Assembly (NCBI GenBank): GCA_936432065.2
Contig: OW386286.2
Coordinates: 17,667,179 to 17,731,178, forward strand
DNA: 64,000 nt
From: Rutpela maculata
Lineage: Eukaryota > Arthropoda > Insecta > Coleoptera > Cerambycidae
Direction of reading: 5' to 3'
The stretch's first letter is position 1, and every line of letters starts with the position of its first letter. This document shows positions 10,696-22,153 of this stretch, piece after piece. The notes beneath the pieces were generated by a model that did no database searches, was not told the origin of the DNA, and was given only the letters and a program-made list of their open reading frames with translations. The position numbers and the translations under genes were made by a program.

Positions 10696-11089
10696 AAATA
10701 AATTAACAAGCCCCCGCTCAATATAGAAACTTTTCTGTGAAACATTTACTATTATACTGCCAAAAATGAACGAAATCCGTTCAATAAAACATTACTTCGA
10801 AGTTTTGCATATTTTTTACCTCTAGGTACTGTACTACTACCACCTGTCTTTTTATTATTAAAAGGAGACTATTTAATATTTATTATACAATTTCTTAATA
10901 TTAACAACATATGATCAATACTACTGTACAACATATGAAATATTGAACAATAATATTGATCCCCTAGATGCTTTTGATCACTACTGGTTTTGTACCTATT
11001 GATATAAGTTAAACTACTATATACACCCCGACCGGGATCGTCAGATCGTTGCAGTCGGCAGGCTTGCTACAGCCGAGCGCGCAAGAATA
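10696..11089. other. no gene seen
   Basis: AT-rich, ending in a small GC-richer patch (about 11025-11090) for which I see no function. Confidence 0.45.
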
Positions 11090-11580
11090 TGACTTTGGTC
11101 CGTTAAAAAAAATCGCTGACTCAATACTATGAACGGGACATGAAAAATTTTTATTCTAAAAACTTTTTTCAACTATTGGCTTCAATTTGTACGCAGCATG
11201 TATATACAAATTTTCATAAATAAACTTTTTTCTCGATTGCCTAAAATTACGCTACTGAAAATAACAAGTTTGAGTTTCCTATTATTTTACCAACTTAAAA
11301 AAATAATAAATCGGGTTCACGTGGGACATTGTTCGAAGCGCTATTGTGTCTACTTTAATCTAAAAAAAAATAGCTTGATAGCACAAATATTTTCAGAGAT
11401 ATAGCGGTGGAGACGTTAAAAAGCATATTTCATTAAAAATCTATTTTTTTGAGTTTTTCCGAAATAAAAAAGTTCTCGACCACCGAAAAATGTCGTAAAA
11501 AAACGATTTAGTGTACACGATTATCTTACTAAAGAATCCCACTAAGTCTGGTTTGGTTCTACGCCGGTTTTTTTTTCTCG
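11090..11580 (+). repeat. dispersed repeat D, copy 2
   Basis: It has the landmarks of repeat D in forward order: AAAATCGCTGA, GCAGCATGTATATACAAAT, AAATAAACTTTTTTCTCGAT, GAAGCGCTATTGTGT, GTTCTCGACCACCG, AAAATGTCGTAAAA and GGTTCTACGCCGG. It is diverged from the other copies. The short frame at 11198-11404 is not conserved in them. Confidence 0.6.
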
Positions 11581-11639
11581 AAAACTAAGCGACTTTACTT
11601 CCAGATTTTACTCTACTAATATGGCTGTGGTGCTTACCA

Positions 11640-11926
11640 GCTTACCCCTTTATTAAAGGGAGTAAAAAAATAAAATTGGGATTTAGTGTGTACAAGAACC
11701 AAAGGCCTCAAAATTTTTTTTCGACAAGAGCCATCCCCACTACCACTCCTACCACAAATCTAACATTAACCGATATAGCATATCGTTTATATTGTATTAT
11801 TTTAGTTCTATGAACAATTATTTCCACAGAGTGGAGTGCAAATATAGTATCAACATTTTTCTCGTTGTAAGATACTTGGATAGGATATCTAGACATGAAA
11901 GTAGTGATTCCTTAGGCAGTGGTTTT
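11640..11926 (-). mobile_element. truncated GTCT element, copy at 11.6 kb
   Basis: Only the start half remains, in minus orientation: CCCCTTTATTAAAGGGA, GATTTAGTGTGTACAAGAAC, CTTGGATAGGATATCTAGAC and the end GATTCCTTAGGCAGTGGT. The microsatellite and hairpin half is missing. Confidence 0.7.
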
Positions 11927-12596
11927 TATTTTATCAAAGGCAGATAAGAGTATAGTGTCGAACTTATGTTTCTGGATGATTTTAGACATTCAGAGTATGG
12001 AGGTGCAGCTCATAAGTCCCATTGTAGTCGGCGATCTTAAATGGCACAGTTAAAGTTAAAAGATTAAACTTTAGGGCCAGTTAATTTTCCGTCTAGTCTC
12101 AGGTAAAGTGTTGATAATTAAATTAGTATTATCGGAGCATCGTCGTATATTATAAAGCAGATTATACTAACACTGTACTGCGCGCTACAAAATTAGATAA
12201 ACGGATTTTCATTGTGTAACACGGCAAAGTTGCATTGTTCCCCGTTGGTGCATAATAAATCGAGTATTCGCGTCAAATAATAAATTCCTCCACTTCCTAG
12301 ATAGAAAGCTGTCTCGCACCTGTATAGATAACGATTCTACGGTTTGAGTAATCCGCATTGTTTCGACTTTTCAATACTATTCAAACATATGAGCTCACTT
12401 TGAACCGATCCATTGTGCTTATTCACACGAGAAATTGGTATTTACCGTCCGCAATGCTTACATTTTGTCAGCGGAATGTTGTAACGAAGTAACGTCCTAT
12501 AAGATCATCTAACAATTCTTGATGGTTTGATCAACATCGTTTTCAAAATTTCGGGTAAAGATAGCAGTCACATCTGTTATCATAACATAGTTGAAA
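11927..12596. other. unique non-repetitive stretch, no gene seen
   Basis: Sequence of normal complexity without an open frame above about 60 codons and without a match elsewhere in the window. Nothing specific can be called. Confidence 0.4.
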
Positions 12597-13375
12597 TTAG
12601 AGAAAATTATTTAGATATTATGCAAATCGCAACTTACACACTTTTTTATTTATTATGGAAATACCTATTTTCTGTATATTGTTACCCTAATCTGGGCACG
12701 CTAATATACTAGTTAGGTAAATACTTTAAAACACTCATTATTGGAGAATCAATCAAAACAACTACTCTTCTAGCTAATACTGACGAAGTATTGAATTACA
12801 CGATAGAATTCTTAGCATTTTAAAGAAAAAAAATATATTGAAAATACTTAAATTATTTATTCAAATTTGGTCATTCACACTTTTTTATTTAATATGAAAT
12901 TATCTACTTTCTGTATATTGGTACCTTAATCGGGTCACGCTAATATACTACTTTACACTTTAAAACACTCATTATTGGAAAACCAATCAATCAAAACAAC
13001 TACTCTTTTAGCTAATACTGGCGAGGTATTGACTTACATGATAGGATTCCTGTCATTTTAAGGAAAAAAAAATTGAAAATACTTAAATTATTTATCGAAA
13101 TTAAACCGGCTCGGTGGCGCAGTGCTTAAGGTGTTAGGCTTGCGACGACGGGGTCCCGGGTTCGAATCCTGGCTAGGGTATGGATGTGCAGTGGCGTTTT
13201 TCACGTGTTACCGAGACTAGTATATTAGCGTGCCCAGATTAGGGCAACAATATACAGAAAATAGGTATTTTCATAATAAATAAAAAAGTGTGTAAGTTGT
13301 GATTTGCATAATACCTAAATAATATTCTCTAATCATGATAAAAGCAAATAAATAAAAAATAATTAATTGTAACAT
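12597..13375. mobile_element. composite repeat: two direct units, a SINE and an inverted arm
   Basis: Two diverged direct units of about 240 bp (about 12619-12864 and 12865-13102) share CACACTTTTTTATTTA, GCTAATATACTA, AAAACACTCATTATTGG, AATCAAAACAACTACTCT and AATACTTAAATTATTTAT. After the SINE at 13104-13216 comes an arm (13217-13337) that is the inverted copy of 12597-12712. Pieces of the same repeat lie at 60966-61035 and 61852-61915. It is non-coding. The class is uncertain; a foldback or a SINE inserted in an inverted duplication would both fit. Confidence 0.65.
13104..13216 (+). mobile_element. tRNA-derived SINE head
   Basis: The sequence has an RNA polymerase III A box (TGGCGCAGTGC) and a B box (GGTTCGAATCC) spaced as in a tRNA gene. 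The T-arm stem CCGGG/CCTGG around TTCGAAT is intact, but the acceptor and anticodon stems do not pair well, so it is a SINE head rather than a functional tRNA. A related head lies at 37740-37982 on the other strand, sharing GTCCCGGGTTCGAAT and a CACGTGTTACCG-type tail. Confidence 0.75.
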
Positions 13376-13458
13376 AGTTGAGTGATTGATAATACGAACT
13401 ATTAATGGAACGCAGAGACCTAAAGTGAAATCTGCATGTAAGTGTAGGAGTGTAGGTA

Positions 13459-14173
13459 GAGGGTGGTCGCGCGAACGTTAGAACTTCATTTAACTCAACG
13501 TTATTTTTGGAGTTACGTAAAAAAAAAATTATAAATAAAAGTTATAGAAAATCACATGTATTTTCCATAAATTATTTCAGAAAAACATTTTCGCATGTCA
13601 GACATATCTCTTTGCTTTGGTTTTTTCAAATCGAACATCCCGTATATTTTTACACCATCTGAAATACCATAAAGAAACTTTTTGATGATATATAAAACAT
13701 AGTATTTTTCTTAAAAACTGTCCTAGATATTACATTTTGTATTTTGTTACCATTAAGTTATGGCAGTCCGAAAAATATATCAGTCGCTGAAATTTTCCAT
13801 TTTATGCAAAACAAAGTGAAGTTAGTTACCAACAAACATCTTGACAGAACTAACACGTCGCTTACTGTAAATCACATACTTTTGTTTTCCACGGCTAATT
13901 TGATAAATTATAAAATAGTAAATTGGACAATTTTTTTTTAAGATAAATATTATGTTCTATATATCGTTAAAAGGCTTTGTTTATGGCCTATCAGATGGTG
14001 TAAAAATATATCTCTCTCATGCAATCTCCGAAATGCGACTTTCAATTGTTTTTCTGAGAAATAAATGATTTTTGGAAAATATATTTGATTTTCTATAACA
14101 TTTATGAATTTTTTTACGTATCTCCAAAAATAACGAAATTAAGTGAGGTTCTAACATTGGCGCGACCACCCTG
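13459..14173. mobile_element. 715-bp MITE with long inverted arms, TA target
   Basis: The left end GGGTGGTCGCGCGAACG and right end GGCGCGACCACCC are inverted, each next to TA (13457-13458, 14174-14175). The inverted similarity extends inward for roughly 200 bp (TTAGAACTTCATTT with AAGTGAGGTTCTAA, AAAATCACATGTATTTTCC region with GGAAAATATATTTGATTTT, TTTTTACACCATCTGA with TCAGATGGTGTAAAAA). There is no coding capacity. The TA duplication and CAGGG-like end suggest Tc1/mariner mobilisation. Confidence 0.8.
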
Positions 14174-14830
14174 TACATTGTACAGGAACACTGAAGGTTT
14201 TCACAAAAATTTTGAGGTATTCGTCATGAGAACAGCCCCACTACTGTTACTGTGGACTATTTTACCACTTTATGCCTAAAGGACACAACAAGAATTTATA
14301 CTCTGTGGGCGCTAGTAACTTTTGGCGGTGTTTTTCCTCCTTCAGGGTGACTCATTACAATTCTTAAAAGACGACTTAGGATATGCTATAGACAAGAATA
14401 AAAAAATTTCTGTCTATCTTCTTTCTATCTACTTACCTAAATTGCTACTCTGTCACTCTCCGATGTGTTTGCCTTCGTTGATGTACCTTTTTTGAGATGT
14501 GTCCGAATGCTAATAACTTTTTTCTCAATCGCGATAAAAATGCGTCACACCGAAGGTTCCAGGCCCCTCCAGGATTACTTTTTGTGCTGGTTGACGGGAA
14601 TAGACCAGAAGGTGTTAGGAAAAGACTTTTTAAATAGTCGACGTTTCGTCAAAATTTATTGACATCCTCAGGACTCTACAATTGAACATATTGATATAGA
14701 TTTGTAGGACAATATCATATGATTATTAAAAAACATGATTGTTTATCACTGAATAAAATATATAACAATTAATTAGACAAACCAAATAAATAAAAGTATC
14801 CTTTTTCTGTTAATTTTTATTTTATACTAA
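14174..14830. other. no gene seen
   Basis: Mixed-complexity sequence. Weak similarity to an old transposon relic (AAACGTCG-type motif with a CATCCTCAGG box, about 14640-14670) is not enough to call one. Confidence 0.4.
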
Positions 14831-15486
14831 AAACCGCTGCCCAAAGGAATCACTACTTCCACATCCGGATTTTCTATCCAAGTCACACAACGAAAAAATT
14901 TGTATCTGGAAATAATTGTTTATGGAACTTTAATAATATAATATTTGAAATCCTCTACCCCAAAAACCCATAAAACGATACCCCACATCGGTTGTGGGGT
15001 GGGGGTGGTGACAGGGGGTGGGAGTGGGGGTAGATAAAGTAAAAAAATATTTTGAGGTTTCTGGTTCTTGTACATACACTAAATCAAATTTTTTTTCATC
15101 CCCTTTAATTATGGGGTGGGGGTGGTAATGAGGGTGGCTAATACCAAAATTTTTTTTGAGGCCTTAGCTTCTCTTGTCTATACTAAATATCAATTTTATG
15201 AACTCTTACCTGCTTGATTTACCTATTTACTCCAAATTTACCCCAATTTACCCCCCAACCCTTCGACGGAACAGGATGAAAATGTAATCTAAATTTCAAG
15301 TCAATATCTCAAACGGTTCCAGAGTAAACGTGCGCACAAAAAAAGTTACAGACCGACAGGGACAGAAATTTTTTTTTCGCTCAAATTTGAAATCTCGACG
15401 TTTCATGACATTCTAAGCCTATTTGAACAATAAAAATTTTAAAAAAAATTTTTGTCGTTACTATACTTCCACTGGATGTGCAAGTA
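14831..15486 (+). mobile_element. GTCT element, copy at 14.8 kb, near full length
   Basis: It runs from ACCGCTGCCCAAAGGAATC to the terminal hairpin with all family blocks in order. The microsatellite is reduced to one or two GACA units (ACAGACCGACAGGGACAG). Flanks are TAAAA at 14827-14831 and TAAAA directly after the hairpin, consistent with a 5-bp target duplication. Confidence 0.85.
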
Positions 15487-16975
15487 AAATGAAGCAAATT
15501 TTCGTCTAAAATTATTAGGTTCAAAAACTTTATATCCAAAATAAAATTAAACTAATGAATAATTTATTAACTTACATTTAGGTGAGTTTTCCTTTGATTT
15601 AAAAAATAAAACAGAATACATTGATATTAACAAATACGACAACTCCCAGTGTCCAAACTCGTACATTACATATTCTTCGACCATTACATAAAACAACATA
15701 TTTTTAACAAAAAGTAAAATTTTTACATATTTTTTACATATATATTTAAAAAATAAAATAAATCCGAAAAATATATGATTTCATTTTTGGATGGCTAGCT
15801 AAATCTTCACCGTGAAAAGAAAAGAAGGACATAAATAACATATTTAAGTAAGAGTAGAATGGACAATTGGACTATGGTTTTTTCAACCTCTAATTAGCCA
15901 TAAAGTGAGATAGAACGTTGACAAGAAAAAAACGCAGATTTTTACTTATATCACTAGACAAGGATAGCATATTCATTATTTAGTCAGATGATGCGCCATT
16001 TCGCAGTTTACTAGTACTCTGCGTGTTTTGTTCTGTGATATGATTCAAAATTAAAAAAATAAAAAGTAATATAGACAATAATGGAAACTTTTCATTATTG
16101 GTGCATATTTTTTACATTTTTTTCCACATAGCCTAAAAATATACATATTTTTAAAAACAATTTTACCTCTTTACATATTATTGTGGTAAAACCTCACACC
16201 GGACGCTGAACTCCTCAACGTATGAGTAACCTAGTCTATACTGATAAGAATTATCTGAAACATATTTAGGTAAAAAAATTTCCTCCCACCTACATTTACT
16301 TTTTGTGCTGTGTTCGAAATCCTATAAAAATATTTTGCCTGTAACTATAAGCAAAAAATAATTCATTTTAAAACATGGTATATGTTAGTAACACATCATA
16401 ACAAAAGAACGTCCCAGAGGTACATAAATGCGAACGCTTAAAATTCATAAAGTAATTGTAATTATAAAATTTATGTGGATATAATTATGATATTTAATAT
16501 TCAATTTCACATGCGCCAACTCCTGAGAGAGTTTAGGCTGTCACGAACATGCGGACAGTATGGTTGTTTCATTGAAATTGTTTTTAACATATATTACATT
16601 GTGCCCAAATAGACCTGTTCTACCGCTAATATATTTTTAGTCCATTCCACGGGCTCTAGTATTATCCAGCCCAAAAAGAGAACGTGTTTATTAAGCACGG
16701 GTTCACAGTCTTATTTTGCAATTTCCTCTCCTCATGTTAATATGTATACAAATCAAATCCAAACCAATCTCTGTTTGCAATTAGAGGAGTTGCAGATGAT
16801 GCTGGATTTGGTCCCTTTCTCGAATAAAGATAGAAAACGGAATTCAAAGGCAATTTTACAGAAGTCGTTGTTTTCATCACATACACCGTACTTATAAGCC
16901 GATTTTTGTTTCAATTAAAAACTTCTTTAAAAGGACGTCGTCAAATAAATGATAGAGGAGTTAAGGATAGCATTT
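15487..16975. other. AT-rich stretch, no gene seen
   Basis: About 1.5 kb without a long frame, inverted repeat or recognised element. Confidence 0.5.
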
Positions 16976-17160
16976 AGCGGAGTGAGAGGGAAATACGCGT
17001 TTATTTTCGGTTTATTATAAATATTTAAAAAACCAAACATAGTATAATCTTTAAAACTGTTTTAGATACATGCTGTTGTTCTAACGAATACAACTATATT
17101 TTTTTTTATTGTAAATTGCTGTTGTACTTGAATATTGTAGTTTGTAATAATGAAAATAGT
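16976..17160 (+). mobile_element. one-armed fragment of MITE family A
   Basis: GCGGAGTGAGAGGGAAATAC and the following block match one arm and half of the interior of the element at 632-991 (TTCGGTTTATTATAAATATT, TATAATCTTTAAAACTGTTT). The second arm is missing. Confidence 0.75.
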
Positions 17161-17454
17161 TCCTATTTAAAACACTTGTTTTAAACAAACACTTTTGAAT
17201 TCTTTAATTTTGACTTCAGATTCGTAATCAGCGACCTCAAAAAAAATTTACTAATACTTTTTCAAATATTAAGTATTTAAATTTAGGAGTGGTAATAGCA
17301 AGTATCTGGTCCATATAGAAACTGAATACTACAATAATAACCCAAAAAGAAAAATTATTATTACATATGAAATTATTCCGAAATTTGGCATATTTTTTAC
17401 TTCTAGATACTGTACTATAAATGGTATTCAAATTTTTTGTCTATTACCTATTTC

Positions 17455-17636
17455 AATTTGGTATCTTTCGAAGTACTCGTACTCGTTACTCATTTTTAGA
17501 AGAGCACTCTCCAAATTTTGCAAAAGTACTCATTTTTTAGATTACTTCAAAAACAAGTACTCGTACTCGTACTTTTTACAGGTACTTGTTGTGAAGTACT
17601 CGTGAGTACTTTAGTGCGGTACTCTGCCTAGCTCTG
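17455..17636. repeat. GTACTCGT-rich repeat, possible hAT remnant
   Basis: The motif AGTACTCGTACTCGT and its variants recur at least eight times in both orientations. Read in reverse, the segment begins CAGAGCTAGGCAGAGTAC, which resembles a hAT terminus (CAGAG / TAGAG type). Only one end is clear and no target duplication was found. Confidence 0.45.
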
Positions 17637-18291
17637 TTTTCAGTACTTAACACAAAAATTTTCGGAAAGAATATTTTTACACTTTTTAGCAACTGAAGGC
17701 AGAATGATTCCCTGTGAATATTAGATCTAAGTCCATTCCTGATAATGTATGTATTTTCTCAAAGCTATACCTTCGAGTACACACCCTATGATCGAATTGG
17801 TAGCTCCTGATTCCCAACCATAGGCAGGTTCCATAACGGATTTCGCTTTTTTAATAGGATATCAAAGTATAATACGTCCTTTAAAACTAAAAAGCCCACA
17901 TCAATAAATTCTTTTAGTGGTGCAAATTATAAAGCCGCATCCGAATATCCTATATAATGTGTATTGTTGGAGAGCGATAAGTTTCAAAGCGCATTTGCAA
18001 CATCAAAGAAAAACTATATATGACAAAGTAACGATTGAAGTTTAATGCATTATGGAAAATGTGCATCAGAAGAGGAATGCACCCTTTGTTGCATACCCTC
18101 TGAATAAACCATACAACATGTTATCATTATGTAATAAAATAAACTTGTACAGCTTTTCTAGGGTTATAATCTGTTATATAAAACAGAGTAACTCTTTTCT
18201 TTTTACTAGTCTAGCCGGTGAATTTTTTGGCTACTTCCCGACGAGCCAGGAACTTGAAATTTGTCATGGAGTTAGGAAGCACTCTCATAGC
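17637..18291. other. no supported gene
   Basis: An 87-codon plus frame (18052-18315) runs into the Harbinger terminal repeat and shows no family resemblance. Otherwise nothing is seen. Confidence 0.4.
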
Positions 18292-18576
18292 GGGTTTATA
18301 CGTGCATGGTGTTAAGGCGCCAGTAGATGTTGGCGCACCAGTAAAATAAAATATTGCACGTAAGGTGCGTTTAGATTAAGCCAGTAGACAGGCCAGGCGT
18401 GCTCTCCAGTAGCTGTCTGCCAGTAACTATCCCTTTATAAACACTTTATTCCAGTAACTGGATAGGCCAGCAGTCTCATCGCTGGCCTATCAGCGAATTC
18501 AAAATATTTTGTCCCCACCACAGCACAGGCCAGCAACTGGATAGGTGTAATCACTACTGCGGCCAGTTGACAAAAT

Positions 18577-18790
18577 GTCTAGGTGGAGTGAGGAACAAAC
18601 GCTGCAATTTGTAAACTTGTACAGAAATTATAAAAATGTGTGGAATGTATTTGGCAGTACATAAAAAAATCAAGATGCACGAAAAGCTTCGTTGGAGCAC
18701 ATTGCACGATAAATGAAGATGCCTGATATAAAGGAAGTGTGTAAAAAAAATAAGTTTACGTTATCTTATAAATTCCTTTAAACTCTCAGA
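18577..18790 (+). pseudogene. MADF-domain DNA-binding protein remnant of the nested Harbinger
   Basis: It starts ATG TCT AGG TGG and reads MSRWSEEQTLQFVNLYRNY, then NVWNVF, a stop, and KNQDARKASLEHIAR, another stop, and IKEVCKKNKF. This is the pattern of a MADF domain (acidic/aromatic helix with LW pair, then N-x-x-R-x-x-A, then K-x-x-R). Harbinger transposons carry such a MADF/Myb-like partner that delivers the transposase to DNA. Two in-frame stops and later frame loss make it dead. Confidence 0.6.
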
Positions 18791-18889
18791 GATTACATCA
18801 CAAACTTCTGGAATTATATTTGACAGAGAGGCCTTTACGAAACCAAATTGATAACATTCTAACATTTGTTCCCGATGCAAGAAAGGCTA

Positions 18890-19120
18890 ACGTTATCTCG
18901 CTGGTATAGCTTCACGCAAGAACGTATTCGAGCGCTGAATTTTCGTCTCAACCAAAGATAATATTTGCTGAAATTGTGTAATTATTTTCATCATTGCTTT
19001 GTATTCTTGGGGATCTTGAGTATATAGCTCCCTTAAAATTGTTGATGAAGCTCCCCTTGCCTTAGCATTCATCCAGTCTCTTATCCACCAACTGTCCTTT
19101 TTATTGTAATTTTTTCTTCT
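18890..19120 (-). pseudogene. HARBI1-like transposase N-terminal remnant of the nested element
   Basis: Pieces in more than one minus-strand frame resemble the N-terminal part of Harbinger nucleases: a WW-R-D-W-like basic/aromatic motif near 19090, then G-A-S-x-x-x-L-R-E-L, and near 18900-18960 an S-N-x-x-L-R-x-A-like motif. Stops and frameshifts are frequent, and the catalytic DDE part is not present between the terminal repeats. This is an internally deleted copy. Confidence 0.5.
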
Positions 19121-19566
19121 ATCATATCGACAAGCTCTTTATATAATATAAATGATAACGATCTTAGTGTACGACGTCATATACGAATTTTCCGTTCGTC
19201 TATTTTTCGTCACACTAGACTACAAACACTGGCGTTTCGTATAAACAGTGTGGCCAGTTAAACTGCATTTCCAATAGCTGGGAGGACAGTTTACAAGCCA
19301 GCTACTGGCCAACTGGCAAGGCAGTTACTGGCTTAATCTAAACGCACCTGTATAAATAGTTACTGGCGAGCAAGTCTTGACCTTGCATGCATTGATGCAA
19401 AAATGTTAGAAATTTCCAACTTTGTGGGGCGCCAGTACCAATTTGTATACCACTACGAAGTAAAATTGACATAACTTTGTGTTGTCAAGCGACAACGGCT
19501 AGTTACTTATACTAGTAGCTGGTATAGGTAACTATACTAATATAAATTCGTCTATAGAATATAAAA

Positions 19567-19685
19567 TTGGGCATTAAGAAAACAACAAATAACAAAAAAA
19601 AGTGGATTTCTGAGGAAATTGCAAAACTTCTTGAATTATACGAAGAGGCGTGTTTATGGGATGTGCATTCTAATTTTTATAAAAA
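19567..19685 (+). pseudogene. MADF-domain fragment of the large Harbinger
   Basis: The open frame reads KKWISEEIAKLLELYEEACL followed by WDVHSNFYKK. The helix rich in E/L plus the aromatic LW-D and FYK motif is typical of the first part of a MADF domain. There is no ATG and the frame is cut at 19686-19689 by a GTCT element. In the Harbinger context it would be the DNA-binding partner of the transposase. It cannot be functional as it stands. Confidence 0.55.
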
Positions 19686-19688
19686 AAA

Positions 19689-20361
19689 ACCGCTGCCCAA
19701 GGAATCACTACTTCCACATCTAGATTTTCTATCCAAGTCACTTGCAATGAAAAAACTTTGTATGTGGAAATAATTGTTTATGGAACTTTAATAATATAAT
19801 ATTTGAAATCCTCTACCCCAAAAACCCATAAAGCGATACCCCACATCGGTAGAGGGTTGAGGGTGGTATTGGGGGTGGATGGAGTAAAAAAATATTTTGG
19901 TTTGGTTTTGGTTCTTGTACACACACTAAATCACATTTTTTTTTCATCCCCTTTGATAATGGGGTGAGGGTGGTAATGGAGGTGGCTAATACCAAAAATG
20001 TTTTTGAGACCTTAGCTTCTCTTGTATATACTAAATCACAATTTTATGAACTCTTACCTGCTTGATTTACCTATTTACCCCAAATCTACCTCAATTTACC
20101 CCCTCAACCCTTCGACGGAACAAGATGAAAATATAATCTAGTTCCAGATCTCGTTAAAGTACATATGTATACCAAATTTCAAGTCAATATCTTAAATGGT
20201 TCCAGAGTAAACGTGCGCACAAAAAAAGTTACAGACAGACCGACCGACAGACAGAAATTTTTTTCGCTCAAACTTAAAATCTCGACGTTTCATAACATTC
20301 TAAGCCTATTTGAACGATAAAAATTTTTAAAATTTTTATTACTTCCATTGGATGTGGAAGT
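19689..20361 (+). mobile_element. GTCT element in Harbinger, copy 1
   Basis: Nearly full length, from ACCGCTGCCCAAGGAATCAC to a hairpin with one loop-side change (ACTTCCATTGGATGTGGAAG). The microsatellite is short (ACAGACAGACCGACCGACAG). It separates the MADF fragment on its left from the transposase fragment on its right. Confidence 0.85.
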
Positions 20362-20365
20362 AATA

Positions 20366-20540
20366 GAGAATCTCGAGTATTTGCGTATGAAAAAATAGCA
20401 ACAACAATGGCAATTGACGGTTTTGAATTTTGCAGATAAAACATTTCTCGTTGAAGTGTTCTTTTTTTCAATGTATGGTGTTATATGTTCAAGAAGAGTA
20501 TCAAAATATTCCTTTGACATCCGTGAATGGTTTCTAAAAA
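20366..20540 (-). pseudogene. HARBI1-like transposase fragment, duplicate 1
   Basis: The minus strand reads NHSRMSKEYFDTLLEHITPY followed by IEKKNTSTRNVLSAKFK. This matches the conserved R-M-S-x-x-x-F-x-x-L-L...T-x-x-R-x-x-x-S/P-A-x-x-K block upstream of the catalytic core in PIF/Harbinger transposases. A second copy lies at 21117-21252. After the block the frame shifts and is then cut by the GTCT element at 20361, so the DDE catalytic residues are not seen anywhere in the window. Confidence 0.7.
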
Positions 20541-21112
20541 CCGCTGCCCAAGGAATCACTACTTCCACATCCAGATTTTCTATCCAAGTCACTCGCAATG
20601 AAAAAATTTTGTATGTGGAATGAATAAAAAAATATTTTGAGGTTTCTGGTTCTTGTACACACACTAAATCACAATTTTTTTTCATCCCCTTTAATAATGG
20701 GGTGGGGGTGGTAATGGGGGTGGCTAATGCCAAAACATTTTTGGGACCTTAGCTTCTCTTGTATATACTAAATACCAATTTTATGGACTCTTACCTGCTT
20801 GATTTACCTATTTTCCCCAAATTTACCCCAATTTACCCCAATTTACCCCCAACTCTTCGATGGAACAAGATGAAAATAATCTAGTTCTAGATCTCGTTAA
20901 AGTACATATGTGTACCAAATTTCAAGTCAATATCTCAAACGGTTCCAGAGTAAACGTGCGCACAAAAAAAGTTACAGACAGACCACAGACAGAAATTTGT
21001 TTTTCGGTCAAACTTAAAATCTCGACGTTTCGTGACATTCTAAGTCTATTTGAACAATAAAAATTTTTAAAAATTTTTTTGTCGTTACTATACTTCCACT
21101 GGATGTGGAAGT
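20538..21112 (+). mobile_element. GTCT element in Harbinger, copy 2 (internally deleted)
   Basis: It has the start and end of the family with TAAAA on both sides, but the block between the GTATGTGGAA box and TTGAGGTTTCTGGTTCTTG is missing (deletion near 20620). It is part of the 721-bp duplicated unit. Confidence 0.85.
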
Positions 21113-21116
21113 AAAA

Positions 21117-21252
21117 TAGCAACAACAATGGCAATTGACGGTTTTGAATTTTGCAGATAAAACATTTCTCGTTGAAGTGTTCTTTTTTTCAATGTATGGC
21201 GTTATATGTTCAAGAAGAGTATCAAAATATTCCTTTGACATCCGTAAATGGT
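21117..21252 (-). pseudogene. HARBI1-like transposase fragment, duplicate 2
   Basis: Near-identical to 20396-20540 at the DNA level, with an offset of 721 bp (ACAACAATGGCAATTGACGG at 20401 and 21122). It reads NHLRMSKEYFDTLLEHITPY, in which Leu replaces the Ser of the other copy. It would follow directly on the fragment at 21943-22153 if the GTCT element between them were absent. Confidence 0.7.
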
Positions 21253-21941
21253 TTCTAAAAACCTCTGCCCAAGGAATCACTACTTCCACATCCGGATATT
21301 CTAACCAAGTCACTCACAACAAAAAAAATTTGTATGTGGAAATAATTGTTTATGGAACTTTAATAATATAATATTTGAAATCCTCTACCACAAAAACCCA
21401 TAAAATGATACCCCACATCGGTAGTGGGGTGGGGGTGGTGAGGGGTTGGTTGGTAGTGGGGGTGGATGAAGATGAGGTTTCTGGTTCTTGTGCACACACT
21501 AAATCACAATTTTTTTCATCCCCTTTAATAATTGGGTGGGGGTGGTAATGGGGGTGGCTGATGCCAAATTTTTTTTTGAGACCTTGGCTTCTCTTGTATA
21601 TACTAAATACCAATTTTACGGACTATTACCTGCTTGATTTACCTATTTACCCCAAATTTACCTCAATTTATCCCCCAACCCTTCGACGGAACAAGATGAA
21701 AATGTAATCTAGTCCTAGATCTCGTTAAAGTACATATGTGTACCAAATTTCAAGTCAATATCTCAAACGGTTCCAGAGTAAACGTGCGCACAAAAGAAAG
21801 TTACAGACAGACAGACAGAAATTTTTTTTTTCACTCAAACTTAAAATCTCGACGTTTCATGACATTCTAAGCCTATTTGAACAACAAAAATTTTTTAAAT
21901 GTTTTTTGTCGTTACTATACTTCCACTGGATGTGGAAGTAA
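21252..21941 (+). mobile_element. GTCT element in Harbinger, copy 3
   Basis: Near full length, with TAAAA on both sides and a terminal hairpin. It interrupts the transposase frame between the GASERLLTELSIEDPEF segment and the NHLRMSKEYF segment. Confidence 0.87.
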
Positions 21942-21942
21942 A

Positions 21943-22153
21943 ACTCAGGATCTTCTATTGAAAGTTCTGTTAACAGTCTTTCTGATGCACCTAAGTTTTC
22001 TCTACTTGCAATCCATTTTTTTAACCACATACGGCCCCTTCGCTTATCATTTAATTTCTTTTCCACGTCGCTAATCATCTGTCGAACAATCCCTCGTACA
22101 ACCATACAGCACCCGGTACGAATTATTATTTTCTTTAATTTGTTACTTGACAT
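21943..22153 (-). pseudogene. HARBI1-like transposase, N-terminal fragment
   Basis: It starts with ATG and reads MSSNKLKKIIIRTGCCMVVR, then a RRGRMWLKKWIASRENLGAS motif and LLTELSIEDPEF. The W-x-x-x-W-I...R...G-A-S...L...E-L...D-P pattern is the hallmark N-terminus of HARBI1-like nucleases of PIF/Harbinger transposons, whose product cuts and pastes the element. The frame is open for about 70 codons and is then broken by the GTCT element at 21941. The start lies about 130 bp inside the right terminal repeat, as expected for the first transposase exon. Confidence 0.75.

Larger units (their letters stand above)
18363..19349. mobile_element. 987-bp Harbinger-like element nested in the larger one
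   Basis: Terminal inverted repeats AGGTGCGTTTAGATTAAGCC (left) and GGCTTAATCTAAACGCACCT (right) are perfect over 20 bp. The flanking triplet is GTA on both sides (18360-18362 and 19350-19352), the 3-bp duplication expected of PIF/Harbinger. The interior holds crippled copies of both Harbinger genes, on opposite strands. Confidence 0.88.

Noticed and set aside
13104..13180. Functional tRNA gene
   Set aside because: A and B boxes are present, but the acceptor and anticodon stems do not pair; it is a SINE head. The same applies to 37900-37982 and 47900-47972.
14590..14700. Penelope/DIRS-like relic suggested by an AAACGTCG and CATCCTCAGG pair
   Set aside because: Too short and no coding remnant; resemblance is anecdotal.
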